The notes beneath the pieces were generated by a model that was not told the origin of the DNA, ran no database searches, and was given only the letters and a program-made list of their open reading frames with translations. The position numbers and the translations under genes were made by a program. A stretch of DNA of 51,282 bases from an uncultured Bacteroidia bacterium (GTDB lineage Bacteria > Bacteroidota > Bacteroidia > Bacteroidales > UBA932), in contig CACYHF010000009.1 in assembly GCA_902774155.1 (NCBI GenBank), positions 1 through 51,282 of the forward strand, written 5' to 3'. Shown in pieces: positions 18,284 to 27,239 of this stretch (within the stretch, counting starts at the first letter, position 1; each line of letters begins with the position of its first letter).

Positions 18284-19834
18284 TTATTTGTAGCCCTCGT
18301 TCTGCTGGAGGTTGGAGTTGGCCAAACGGTCGCTGTCCGGAATGGGGAACAGGGTGCGATAGCTGTCCACGTCACGACCATCCTGCACTTCGCCCTTCCA
18401 CTGCCAGGTGTAACCGGAAGTGAACTTGCCGAAGCGGATGAGGTCGTTGCGGCGCCAGCACTCCTGATAGAGTTCGCGGGCACGCTCGTCCAGGATGTCA
18501 TCCAGGTTCAGGGCGAACACCGGGTTCAGGCCGGCACGCTCACGCACCTGATTGAAGGCGGAAAGACCGTCGATAGAAGCACCGCGGGCCTGGCATTCGG
18601 CTGCCATGAGGAGCACGTCGGCGTAACGCATGAGCGGGAAGTCGGTGTCCACGAAGCCCAGCTCCTGGCCATAACCACCGTCGCTGGTGCGGTTCAGGAA
18701 CTTCATGAAGGCATAACCGTTGGTGAAGTCGCCGATGTCGTCGATGCTGGCCTTCTGCGTAGCGGTGTAGAAGAGCTTGCGCTGGTCGTCGTTGGTGAAC
18801 TTGGCATAGAATTCCGGGGTCATGCGGAGACCGCCCCAACCGGAGGAAATGCCAATCTGATCGGGATCCATCTCACCGCCCGTGGAGGCGAAGATGATGT
18901 AGTTGGTGACGCCGTAGCTCTGGGTGTACAGGCCATCCTGCTGCACGGCGAAGATGATTTCATCGGTGCAACGGTCGTTATCGGCCAGGAAGAGTTCCTG
19001 ATAAGGAGAGTACACGCCGGCGGAGGTGGTGTGCAGGCTGTAGCCGTCGTCCATGAGGTCTTTCAGTACAGTGGCGCATTCGTTGTAACGCTCGGTGCCG
19101 GTGTAGACCTTGGAGTTCAGGTACAGCTTGGCCAGCAGGAACTTGGCAGCACCCATGCTCACATGGCCGGCCACCACATTGTTCTTGCCGGGCAGGTTGT
19201 TGCCCGTGATGATGTCCTGCAGTTCTTTTTCCAGCCATTCAAAGAGGGCGGCCCGGGAGATTTGATCGGGGTTGGTGCCCACTACATCGTCTTCGGTGGC
19301 GAAAGGAACGTTGCCGAAGCAGTCGATGGCGTGGTAGTAAGCAATGGCGCGCAGGACGCGAGCTTCGTCAATGTAGCGTTTGGCAACGGCAGGGTCGAAG
19401 TCCACTTTGTTGACCTCGCGGATGAATTCGTTGGCAGCAGATACCTGCATGAAGAGACGGGAATAGAACGCATAGATGAAGGTGTCGTCCGTGGTCCAGT
19501 TCATGTAGTGGAAGTTCTTGATGGTCTGGTCGTTCCAACCGCACACGCACTCGTCGGTGGTGAGCTCCTGGTGGTGATACAGACCGCGGATGTACTGGGA
19601 GGCGCCACCGTCCAGACCGGAAATGGAAGCGCTGCCGTTGGGGCCGTAGTAGCCGGAAGTGGCAAAGCCCAGATACACACCGGAGATATAGGAATCAAGG
19701 GCAGCCTGGGAGGTGAGCACCTTGTCCACGGTATTGGCGTTGGGGTCGATCGGCGTCACATTCAGATCACCCACGCAGGCAGTCAATGCTGCGCTGGCAG
19801 CCACAATGCCTAAAATATTCTTGATGGTTTTCAT
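18284..19834 (-). CDS. susD: SusD-like starch-binding outer membrane lipoprotein
   Basis: This 516-aa SusD/RagB family protein forms the lid of the SusC importer. It has a lipoprotein signal (MKTIKNILGIVAASAALTAC). Family marks include the helical TPR region with INEARVLRAIAYYHAIDCFGNVPF-type spacing (here YIDEARVLRAIAYYHAIDCF), PLMRYADVLLMAAECQARG and the C-terminal block FNQVRERAGL followed by ERARELYQECWRRNDLIRFGKF. It lies 15 nt after the SusC stop and before the SusE/F-like gene, as in starch utilisation loci. Confidence 0.96.
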   Translation of the reverse strand: MKTIKNILGIVAASAALTACVGDLNVTPIDPNANTVDKVLTSQAALDSYISGVYLGFATSGYYGPNGSASISGLDGGASQYIRGLYHHQELTTDECVCGWNDQTIKNFHYMNWTTDDTFIYAFYSRLFMQVSAANEFIREVNKVDFDPAVAKRYIDEARVLRAIAYYHAIDCFGNVPFATEDDVVGTNPDQISRAALFEWLEKELQDIITGNNLPGKNNVVAGHVSMGAAKFLLAKLYLNSKVYTGTERYNECATVLKDLMDDGYSLHTTSAGVYSPYQELFLADNDRCTDEIIFAVQQDGLYTQSYGVTNYIIFASTGGEMDPDQIGISSGWGGLRMTPEFYAKFTNDDQRKLFYTATQKASIDDIGDFTNGYAFMKFLNRTSDGGYGQELGFVDTDFPLMRYADVLLMAAECQARGASIDGLSAFNQVRERAGLNPVFALNLDDILDERARELYQECWRRNDLIRFGKFTSGYTWQWKGEVQDGRDVDSYRTLFPIPDSDRLANSNLQQNEGYK

Positions 19835-19849
19835 AAGATGCGTGCCGGA

Positions 19850-22810
19850 TTAGAGGTTAAACTTAACACCGATGACGAAAGTTCTGGGGCGCGGGTAAAC
19901 CGTACCGTCGATACCGCCGTACACTTCCGGATCGATGCCGGTGTACTTGGTGATGGTGCAAATGTTCTGCACCGTAGCGAACACATTCAGGGAGCCGGGA
20001 TGATCGGAATCGCTCTTGAACAGTTTCGGGAAGGTGTAGCCGATGGTAAAGTTGTCCAGCTTCAGGAAGCTGCCGTCCCGCAGGTAGTAGTCGCTCAGGT
20101 ACTGGGCCTGGGTGAACATGGACTTGGGAGCGGAGGAAACGCGGTTGGACACGAAGCTGTTGGTCCAGAGGTCGGCCAGCATTTCGGTGTCGGAGGCCAC
20201 GTTGTTGTATACCCAGTTGCCGATGGAGGCGTGACCGGAGAGGGCCGCCGTCCAGTTCTTGTAGGTGAACGTGGTGTTGAAGCCGAAGGTGTAGTCGGCG
20301 TCGGCGTGGTGGGTCATGATCTTGTCGTCGGCCGTAATCTGGCCGTCGCCGTTCTGGTCTACGTATACGCCGTTGATGGGATTGCCGGCTTTGTCGTACA
20401 CCTGCTGATACAGATAGAAGGTGCGCATGGGATAGCCCACCTGGATCAGCTGCACGTTGTTACCGGTACCGCCGGAGATGCCACCGGTTTCCACACCGGC
20501 TGCATTTTCGTCGGAGGCGGTGAGTTTGGTCACGGTGTTCTTGTTGTAGGCCATGTTCACGCCCAGGGTCCAACTGGTGTTACGGGTTTCCACCAGGACA
20601 CCGTTCAGGTCGATCTCATAACCCATGTTGGTGAGGGAGCCGATATTGGTGTTCAGGTAGTTGGTGAGGTTGGACAGACCGGGAACCGGGATGTAGTTCA
20701 GGATGTCGCGGGTGTCGCGCTTGTAGAAATCAACAGCTGCGGTGAGACGGTCGTTCCAGAAGCCCAGGTTCAAACCGGCGTTGTACGTGGTAGTGGTTTC
20801 CCACTTCAGGTTGGCGCTGTAACCCAGGGCCACCACAGGGGCGGTGTAGCTACCGTTTCCGGTGAAATAATAGGAACCGGGGGTGTTGATGGTGAGGAAC
20901 TGGGCGAAGGTGTCGTAGTAGCCGCCCACTTCCTGCTGACCGGTTTCACCCCAGCTCAAACGCAGTTTGAGGGTGGAGACGGGATCTACGTTCTTGAGGA
21001 AGCTCTCGTTCTTGATGTTCCAGCCCAGGGCCACGGAGGGGAAGATACCCCATTTGTTGTTCTGGAAGCGGGAAGTACCATCGGCACGCACCGTAGCGGT
21101 AATCAGGTAACGGTCTGCGAAGCTGTAATTGATACGGCCGAAGAAGGAGATGAGGTAGAGTTCACCCTTGCCTTCCGTGTTGGACATTTCCAGGCCATCG
21201 GACAGACGGATCTTGTAGTTGTGGCTGTTGTTCCAGAAATGCTGCCAGGAATAACCGGCCATCACGTCCAGCGTGTGCTTCTTGGCGAAGGTCTTGTTAT
21301 AGTCGGCATAGGCTTCCAGCGTGGTGTTCCGGCGGATGTAGTCATAATCCGTGAAGGAACCGCCACCGGATTCGGTAGTGTTGTGGATGGAGGATTCGGA
21401 ACCCATAGCCGTTACGGAATTACCGTTGGAAGAGGCGGTATCGATACCCAGGTTCAGGTTCAGGCGAAGGTCTTCCAGACCGTGGATCTTATAGTCGAAC
21501 TGGGCATTGCCGATGAAACGCCAGGCATCGGCATAGTCGCGATGGGCGTCCAGCAGGGCGACCGGGTTCAAGGTAGCCATGGTGTTGGGGTTGCCGGAGA
21601 GGTCGTACCAGGTGGTGTAGCCGTTGATGCCGTTGGGATCGTATACCGGCTTGGTGGGGTCGTAGTGGTTGGCCGCACCGATGGCGCCCTGGTTGGCGTA
21701 CTCGTTGAAGGCATAGGTGCCCTTACCGTTCAGGTTCACGGTGAGGTGATCCTTGAAGAAGGTGGGCGCCAGGTTCACGGACAGGGTGAGACGGTCCATC
21801 TTGGAGCCCTTGAGCGTACCGTTCTGGGTGGTGAGACCACCGGATACGCGGTAAGGCAGCCAGGTGCCGGCCTTGCCGTTTACGCTCAGGTTGGCATCCA
21901 CGGAGAAGGCGTTGCGGTAAATCTGGCGCTGCCAGTCCGTGTTGGTGTTGCCCAGAGCGGCTTCAGCGGCGGAGTTGGGGCCGTAGAAGTCCTGGATCAG
22001 GCTGCGGATGCCATTGGCGTCCAGCAGGCTGTTATACTGGGAGATGGTGTTGAGGGAAGTGGTGAGATCGGCCGCCACGTGGGGAGCGGTGCTGCTCTTG
22101 GAACCCTTCTTGGTGGTGATCACGATAACACCGTTGGAAGCGCGGGAACCGTAAATGGCGGTGGCCGATGCATCCTTCAGGACGGTGAAACTCTCGATGT
22201 CTTCCGGATTGATGGAGGACAGCGGGTCGCTCATACCCGAGATACCGTCGTTGGAGACGGGCAGACCGTCGATCACATACAGCGGGTCATTGGAGGCGTT
22301 GATGGAGGAGCCGCCACGGATACGGACGGTAGCACCGGAGCCCGGCATACCGGAACCGGCGGTAACCACCACACCTGCGCTCTTACCGCGCATAAGGTCG
22401 GCGGGGCTGGTGATAACACCCTTGTTCACTTCATCGGCCTTCACCGTGGAGACGGAACCGGTGAGGTCACTCTTCTTCACGGTACCGTAACCGATGACCA
22501 CGACCTCGTCCAGGAAATGGGTATCCTCTGCGAGGTTGATGGTGGCGGGCACGGCCGATGCGGGGAAGGTCTGTGTGGCATAACCGATGCAGGAAATTTC
22601 AATCACTGCGTCGGGGCCGGAGACAGTGAGGAGGAAGTCGCCGTCCAGACCGGTGGAAACGCCGTTGGACGTTCCCTGCTCGATCACCGAGGCTCCGATC
22701 ACGGGGCCGATGGCGTCTACCACCACACCTTTAACCTGGTATCCGCCCTGGGCGAATACGGTAGCGCAGGCTGCCAGGAGCACTGCGAGTGCGGTTAAAA
22801 TCCTTTTCAT
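19850..22810 (-). CDS. susC: SusC-like TonB-dependent outer membrane glycan importer
   Basis: This 986-aa TonB-dependent receptor has a signal peptide ending VFAQ, then the N-terminal carboxypeptidase-like domain (VKGVVVDAIGPVIGASVIEQGT), the TonB box and plug region (VVVIGYGTVKKSDLTGSVSTV), the SusC/RagA signature RIRGGSSINASNDPLYVIDG, and a 22-strand-type barrel ending in FVIGVKFNL. It would bring oligosaccharides through the outer membrane with SusD. It lies 27 nt after the stop of the inner-membrane sugar carrier and is probably co-transcribed with it. Confidence 0.97.
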   Translation of the reverse strand: MKRILTALAVLLAACATVFAQGGYQVKGVVVDAIGPVIGASVIEQGTSNGVSTGLDGDFLLTVSGPDAVIEISCIGYATQTFPASAVPATINLAEDTHFLDEVVVIGYGTVKKSDLTGSVSTVKADEVNKGVITSPADLMRGKSAGVVVTAGSGMPGSGATVRIRGGSSINASNDPLYVIDGLPVSNDGISGMSDPLSSINPEDIESFTVLKDASATAIYGSRASNGVIVITTKKGSKSSTAPHVAADLTTSLNTISQYNSLLDANGIRSLIQDFYGPNSAAEAALGNTNTDWQRQIYRNAFSVDANLSVNGKAGTWLPYRVSGGLTTQNGTLKGSKMDRLTLSVNLAPTFFKDHLTVNLNGKGTYAFNEYANQGAIGAANHYDPTKPVYDPNGINGYTTWYDLSGNPNTMATLNPVALLDAHRDYADAWRFIGNAQFDYKIHGLEDLRLNLNLGIDTASSNGNSVTAMGSESSIHNTTESGGGSFTDYDYIRRNTTLEAYADYNKTFAKKHTLDVMAGYSWQHFWNNSHNYKIRLSDGLEMSNTEGKGELYLISFFGRINYSFADRYLITATVRADGTSRFQNNKWGIFPSVALGWNIKNESFLKNVDPVSTLKLRLSWGETGQQEVGGYYDTFAQFLTINTPGSYYFTGNGSYTAPVVALGYSANLKWETTTTYNAGLNLGFWNDRLTAAVDFYKRDTRDILNYIPVPGLSNLTNYLNTNIGSLTNMGYEIDLNGVLVETRNTSWTLGVNMAYNKNTVTKLTASDENAAGVETGGISGGTGNNVQLIQVGYPMRTFYLYQQVYDKAGNPINGVYVDQNGDGQITADDKIMTHHADADYTFGFNTTFTYKNWTAALSGHASIGNWVYNNVASDTEMLADLWTNSFVSNRVSSAPKSMFTQAQYLSDYYLRDGSFLKLDNFTIGYTFPKLFKSDSDHPGSLNVFATVQNICTITKYTGIDPEVYGGIDGTVYPRPRTFVIGVKFNL

Positions 22811-22837
22811 GTAGTGTTTGGTTATAATATAATAGAT

Positions 22838-24163
22838 TTATTTGATTTTAATGAATCTCACGCTGATGGCACCCAGCACCAGGAACACGCCGGCCATAAG
22901 CAGCATAGCAGGCTGGCTGCCGCCCACAAGGGACAGCACCAGGCCGCCCGTGGCGGCCGCCACAATCTGCGGCAGGCAGATGGTTCCATTGAACAGGCCC
23001 AGGTAGCTGCCCATATAGGGGCTGCCTTCCAGGGCATTGGTGAGCAGGGTGAAGGGCAGGGCCAGCATGGCGGCCCAGGCCGTTCCGATGAGGAAGTAAC
23101 TCACGAACAGCAGGTACTGGTTATGGAAGAAGTACACGGAAGCGAAGCCCACGGCGCCAATGAGGAGGCTCACTACATAGGCCAACTTCAGGTTCTTGAA
23201 ACGCGGCAGGATGGCGGCCCAGAGCAGGGAGCCCACCGCCTGGACAGCGAAGAGCACACCCACCCAGTTGCCGGCGGTCTGATAGGCTTCCGAGGCGGTA
23301 TCGGCCGTATGCCATACGTTGTGGGCGATGGCGCCGTTGGTATAGGTCCACATATACAGGAAGGCGGCCCAGCAGAAGAACTGCACCAGGCCCACCGTCC
23401 AGAAGGTCTTGGGGGCCTTGGTGAGGAGTTTCAGGAGGCCTTCGGAAGGCTCCTGGACCTTCTTTTCCAGATCGAAGCCGTGGAAATCGGCATACTCCTG
23501 GGGCGGCATCTCCTTCACGCGGAGGAAGGTATACAGCACACACAGGATCAGGATGGCGGCGCCGCAGTAGAAGCTCCAGATCACGCTGTCCGGCACCACG
23601 CCCTTGGGAGCGGTGTTGGCAATGCCGATCCAGGTAAAGAAGATGGGGAAAAGGTAGCCCACCAGGGAGCCGGCATTGCACAGGAAACTCTGGATGCTGT
23701 AGGCGGTGGTCTTCTGGTGCTCGTTCACCATATCACCCACCATCATCTTGAAGGGCTGCATGGCGATGTTGATGGAGGTGTCCAGGAAAATAAGGGAGAA
23801 CAGGCCGAACCACATGGCCATGTTCAGGCCCAGGAACACCCGTGCGCCGAAGTTCAGGCTGCCGGCGTTGGGCAGGAAGATCATCACCAGGACGGCGATG
23901 AGGGCACCTACCAACAGATAGGGCTTTCTACGGCCCATCCGGCACCAGGTACGGTCGCTGTACTTGCCGATGAGCGGCTGCACGATCATGCCCATCAGAG
24001 GGGGCAGAATCCAGAAAAAACTCAGCTGGTGCGGGTCGGCGCCCAGCGTGGCAAAGATGCGGCTGATATTGGCGCTCTGCAGGGCATAGGCTATCTGCAC
24101 GCCGAAAAAGCCGAAGCTCAGATCCACCAGCTGGCGGAAGGTCAAGTCACGTTTTTGAGACAT
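22838..24163 (-). CDS. GPH/SLC45-type MFS sugar transporter (maltose/maltodextrin-like)
   Basis: This 441-aa inner-membrane carrier (start MSQKRDL at 24163) has about 12 hydrophobic segments. The motifs GKYSDRTWCRMGRRKPY and FWILPPLMGMIVQPLIG are characteristic of glycoside cation symporters related to bacterial maltose transporters and SLC45. As the first gene of the susC-susD operon it would take maltose or short maltodextrins from the periplasm into the cytoplasm. An upstream in-frame ATG at 24208 would add 15 residues that overlap the promoter region, so I rejected it. Confidence 0.88.
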   Translation of the reverse strand: MSQKRDLTFRQLVDLSFGFFGVQIAYALQSANISRIFATLGADPHQLSFFWILPPLMGMIVQPLIGKYSDRTWCRMGRRKPYLLVGALIAVLVMIFLPNAGSLNFGARVFLGLNMAMWFGLFSLIFLDTSINIAMQPFKMMVGDMVNEHQKTTAYSIQSFLCNAGSLVGYLFPIFFTWIGIANTAPKGVVPDSVIWSFYCGAAILILCVLYTFLRVKEMPPQEYADFHGFDLEKKVQEPSEGLLKLLTKAPKTFWTVGLVQFFCWAAFLYMWTYTNGAIAHNVWHTADTASEAYQTAGNWVGVLFAVQAVGSLLWAAILPRFKNLKLAYVVSLLIGAVGFASVYFFHNQYLLFVSYFLIGTAWAAMLALPFTLLTNALEGSPYMGSYLGLFNGTICLPQIVAAATGGLVLSLVGGSQPAMLLMAGVFLVLGAISVRFIKIK

Positions 24164-24195
24164 TTCGTTCTTAGTTTTAGCCAATGTGGCATCCG

Positions 24196-24203
24196 CAAAA
24201 TTA
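24196..24203 (-). promoter_or_regulatory. Candidate -7 box of the glucan-utilisation operon
   Basis: The minus strand reads TAATTTTG 32 nt before the carrier's ATG. A proper -33 TTTG is not found at the standard spacing, which would suit an activator-dependent promoter. This is a tentative call. Confidence 0.4.
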
Positions 24204-24262
24204 ATCAATCGGCCGTATTCTTCTATACACGCGTGCGCAAATTAAGGTTGAATGGACATTTT

Positions 24263-24294
24263 TTTGCGACGAACGGAATTATTCCGTAACTTCG
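24263..24294 (+). promoter_or_regulatory. Promoter of the LytS/LytTR pair
   Basis: TTTG (24263-24266), 20 nt, then TAACTTCG (24287-24294), one base off the TAnnTTTG consensus. The -7 box ends 4 nt before the histidine kinase ATG, so the transcript would be nearly leaderless. Confidence 0.6.
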
Positions 24295-24298
24295 CAGC

Positions 24299-25453
24299 AT
24301 GAAGAAATGGGGAACCCAGCTCCTGATCCACGGCTTCGCTCTGTCTCACGCAGTTACCGTAGCGCTCTGTGCCCGGGCGGGCCTTCCGGATACCCTTTTT
24401 CTCACGGTGCTCACCATGGCCATGGCCATTGTCATCTGCTACCGGGAGCAGCTCACAGTGCAGGTTACCATCGTGTCCCTTGTACTGGTGAACGTGCTGG
24501 GCTTCGTGCTGGGCAATCTGGGCGCCCAGGTGGTATTTGAAGACTACCCTCCCGTGTGGCAGCACGTCTTTTCCACATTCATAGTAACGGAATTGCTGGG
24601 CTGGTCGCTCTTCCTGTTTGCCCACCGTTTCAAGCCGGTAGGCGCCACGCATTATGAGCGCCGTAAGTCCTGGATCCATTATAAATGGTGGTTGGTAGGA
24701 ATCGTGGCGGCCATTCTGGGCCTGCGCGTATATATCGGCATTAATTACCAGGGGAATCTTTTCCAGGATTCGGCCGCCTTGGGCATCATGACCATTATCA
24801 CGGTTATTTTCCTGGGTTATATGGTGTATTTCGCCGTTTCCATGCAGCGGGAGGCATCCAGTCAGCGCACCCGGCGCCACCAGGCCGAATTCAGTTACAT
24901 GAACCTCAAGAACCAGGTGAATCCCCACTTCCTGTTCAACAGCCTCAACGTGCTGGACTCCATTGTACAGGAAGGCACGCGGGAAGAAGCCAGCGCCTAT
25001 ATCCACAAGATGGCGGCCATCTACCGCTACATGATGCAGCACGACGGAAAGCGCCTGGTTACCATCCAGGAAGAGTTCGATTTTTCCTGTAATTACCGCG
25101 ACCTTATCCAAATCCGCTTCCCGGAAGGGCTCATTATCGAGAGCCAGTTCCGCTCCCATGTACCGGACGGATATATCGTCCCCTGTACGCTGCAACTGCT
25201 GCTGGAGAACGCCATCAAGCACAATGCTATCGGCCCGGAGCGTCCGCTCACCATCACGTTGTCCACAGATGGAAAGAACCTGAGCGTACGGAACAACTGC
25301 ATCCCCAAACAGTCTGTGAGCGGTTCCACCGGAATCGGCCTGCAGTATATCCGCAACCAGTACCGCGACCTTGCCAACAAAGAGATTATCGTTACGCAAA
25401 CGCCTGAATATTTCGAAGTTACCATCCCTATTTTGGAAAATAATCTGATATGA
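24299..25453 (+). CDS. Sensor histidine kinase, LytS/YehU type
   Basis: This 384-aa kinase has about five to six membrane segments in residues 1-182 with no large sensor domain. The cytoplasmic part has the His_kinase family box NPHFLFNSLN with His210, the N box LLENAIKHNA and the G box TGIGLQYI. The stop overlaps the start of the response regulator by 4 nt (ATGA). Its divergent position to the glucan operon suggests that it senses membrane or sugar status for that locus, although this is only inference from context. Confidence 0.93.
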   Translation: MKKWGTQLLIHGFALSHAVTVALCARAGLPDTLFLTVLTMAMAIVICYREQLTVQVTIVSLVLVNVLGFVLGNLGAQVVFEDYPPVWQHVFSTFIVTELLGWSLFLFAHRFKPVGATHYERRKSWIHYKWWLVGIVAAILGLRVYIGINYQGNLFQDSAALGIMTIITVIFLGYMVYFAVSMQREASSQRTRRHQAEFSYMNLKNQVNPHFLFNSLNVLDSIVQEGTREEASAYIHKMAAIYRYMMQHDGKRLVTIQEEFDFSCNYRDLIQIRFPEGLIIESQFRSHVPDGYIVPCTLQLLLENAIKHNAIGPERPLTITLSTDGKNLSVRNNCIPKQSVSGSTGIGLQYIRNQYRDLANKEIIVTQTPEYFEVTIPILENNLI

Positions 25454-26196
25454 AAGCCCTGATAGTAGAGGACGAACCCCGCGCCCGCAGTCATATGATC
25501 AAACTCCTGGCTGAAAACTTCCCGGAAGTGGAAGTGGCGGGAGCTTTGGGTTCCGTCAAAGACACCCTCCGCTGGATTGAGACCCAACCGGCCCCCGATG
25601 TCATCTTCATGGACGTGGAGCTCAGCGACGGCAACTGTTTCGACATCTTCACCCAGATAGATGTTCCCGCCCCCGTGATCATGACCACCGCCTATGACCA
25701 GTATGCCGTCCAGGCTTTCAAAGTAAAAGCCGTGGACTATCTGCTCAAGCCCATTGACTTGCAAGAGTTGCAGCGCGCCATTGCCCGCGTGGCATCCGGC
25801 GAGGCTGTCAAGCCCTCCAGCGAACTGGTGCGCGACCTCATTCGCGAGGCCCGCAAGGAGAAATTCCTCATCCGCCTGAACGACCGCATCGTTCCCGTGC
25901 GCACGGCCGATATCGCCTACTTCTACTCCGAAGACAAGAACTCCTACATCGTCACGCTGGGCGGTTCCTCCTACGTGCTGGACGAATCCCTGGACGCCCT
26001 GGCCGGCGGCCTGAATCCTTCGGAATTCTTCCGCATCTCCCGCAGCTGCATCATCTCCGAGCAGGTCATCGACAGCATCTCCAAACTCATGGGCGGACGC
26101 CTGCGCGTCACCCTTCGGCCCGGCATCCCCGCCGCCACCGACTTCACCGTCTCCCGCGCCCGCGTAGAAGACTTCCTCAACTGGCTGGAACGGTAA
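25450..26196 (+). CDS. LytTR-family response regulator
   Basis: This 248-aa regulator has an N-terminal receiver domain (acidic pocket EDE at 7-9, phospho-acceptor Asp55 in VIFMD, T/Y region MTTAYDQYAVQAF, Lys in YLLKPI) and a C-terminal LytTR DNA-binding domain (from about residue 140; IAYFYSEDKNSYIV and FFRISRSCII are typical). It is coupled to the kinase upstream. A strong bidirectional terminator follows. Confidence 0.95.
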   Translation: MKALIVEDEPRARSHMIKLLAENFPEVEVAGALGSVKDTLRWIETQPAPDVIFMDVELSDGNCFDIFTQIDVPAPVIMTTAYDQYAVQAFKVKAVDYLLKPIDLQELQRAIARVASGEAVKPSSELVRDLIREARKEKFLIRLNDRIVPVRTADIAYFYSEDKNSYIVTLGGSSYVLDESLDALAGGLNPSEFFRISRSCIISEQVIDSISKLMGGRLRVTLRPGIPAATDFTVSRARVEDFLNWLER

Positions 26197-26250
26197 TACC
26201 TCCACCCAGAAAAACCGTGACAGCTAATTCGTCGATACACATATACTTAC

Positions 26251-26289
26251 AATATAGTCCTCGTTCGATTTTTGAACGAGGACTATATT
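26251..26289. terminator. Bidirectional terminator between convergent genes
   Basis: A perfect 16-bp inverted repeat (26251-26266 and 26274-26289) with a 7-nt loop gattttt lies between the response regulator and the convergent menA gene. The AT-rich outer stem serves as a T-run in both directions. Confidence 0.85.
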
Positions 26290-26325
26290 ATAACGTAATG
26301 ATACACAACAGGTTACCTATCACGC

Positions 26326-27234
26326 TTAGATCAGATAGAGGCAGAAGCCCAGGCCCATCAGCAGGCACAGGATGAAGGTGGACATCACCAGCAAGGGAAG
26401 AGCCGGGTCCAGAGCACGATCTTCGCGGGTCCATACCATCTGTAAATGCTTGATATAGAGCGGTAAGGTAACGACCCACAACCAGTGCCACCAGGAGGGC
26501 CAGCACAGGAGACAATAGGCGGTCATACAAGCCCATCCCAGGCCGATGAGTACCGTCTGGTACACACGTGCCTTGTGCGCGCCCAGTTTAATGGCCACGG
26601 TGACGCGGTTGGTGGCGTCCGTTTTCATATCCCGGATGTTGTTCACATTGAGGACTCCCACGCTGAAAAAGCCCACGCCGGAGGCGGGAAGGAGGAGCTT
26701 CCAATGCAATCCCAGACCCTTGGTGCAAATAAAATAAGATCCCAATACGGACACCAGACCGAAAAACAGGAACACGTAGAAATCTCCCTTAGCGCGGTAA
26801 CCGTAAGGATTGGGGCCCAGGGTGTATTTCATAGCAGCCGCAATAGCCGCTCCGCCCAGCAGTAAAACCAGGATGGCCGTCAGATCCCACAGGGTGCCGA
26901 AGGCCCGCCAGGTCATAGCGGCGCCGAACACTACGCACAGTCCCACAAACAGGCCGATGAGTTTTTTCATATCGGCCACCGTCATACCTCCACCGTTAAG
27001 GCCGTATTGCGGACCTTGCCTTTCGGCCGTGTCCGTACCACGAAGTACGTCTCCCAGCTCGTTGGAGAGATTGGAAAGAATCTGTAGGCAAACAGTGGTG
27101 AGCACAATGAGGACGGCTACCCAGGGGTCTACTTTCCAGTCGGCCACGGAGAGCAGGATGCCCAGCAGCACCCCGGCCATAGAAAGCGGCAGGGTCCTGA
27201 GGCGCATAGATTGAAGGGCGGCTTTGAAGGTCAT
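26326..27234 (-). CDS. menA: 1,4-dihydroxy-2-naphthoate polyprenyltransferase
   Basis: This 302-aa UbiA-superfamily membrane enzyme attaches the prenyl chain to DHNA in menaquinone synthesis. It has about eight to nine hydrophobic segments. The first aspartate motif region reads NELGDVLRGTD, and the second appears as NNIRDMKTD. The opening MRLRTLPLSMAGVLLG is typical of MenA, and the GPQYGLNGGGMT segment also fits. It follows lepA by 5 nt on the same strand and is probably co-transcribed with it. Confidence 0.92.
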   Translation of the reverse strand: MTFKAALQSMRLRTLPLSMAGVLLGILLSVADWKVDPWVAVLIVLTTVCLQILSNLSNELGDVLRGTDTAERQGPQYGLNGGGMTVADMKKLIGLFVGLCVVFGAAMTWRAFGTLWDLTAILVLLLGGAAIAAAMKYTLGPNPYGYRAKGDFYVFLFFGLVSVLGSYFICTKGLGLHWKLLLPASGVGFFSVGVLNVNNIRDMKTDATNRVTVAIKLGAHKARVYQTVLIGLGWACMTAYCLLCWPSWWHWLWVVTLPLYIKHLQMVWTREDRALDPALPLLVMSTFILCLLMGLGFCLYLI

Positions 27235-27239
27235 AGCAG

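Noticed and set aside
19838-22798. Open frame of 986 codons antisense to susC
   Set aside because: It mirrors the SusC gene codon for codon with a valine/glycine/histidine-rich composition and no recognisable domain. SusC is unambiguous on the other strand.
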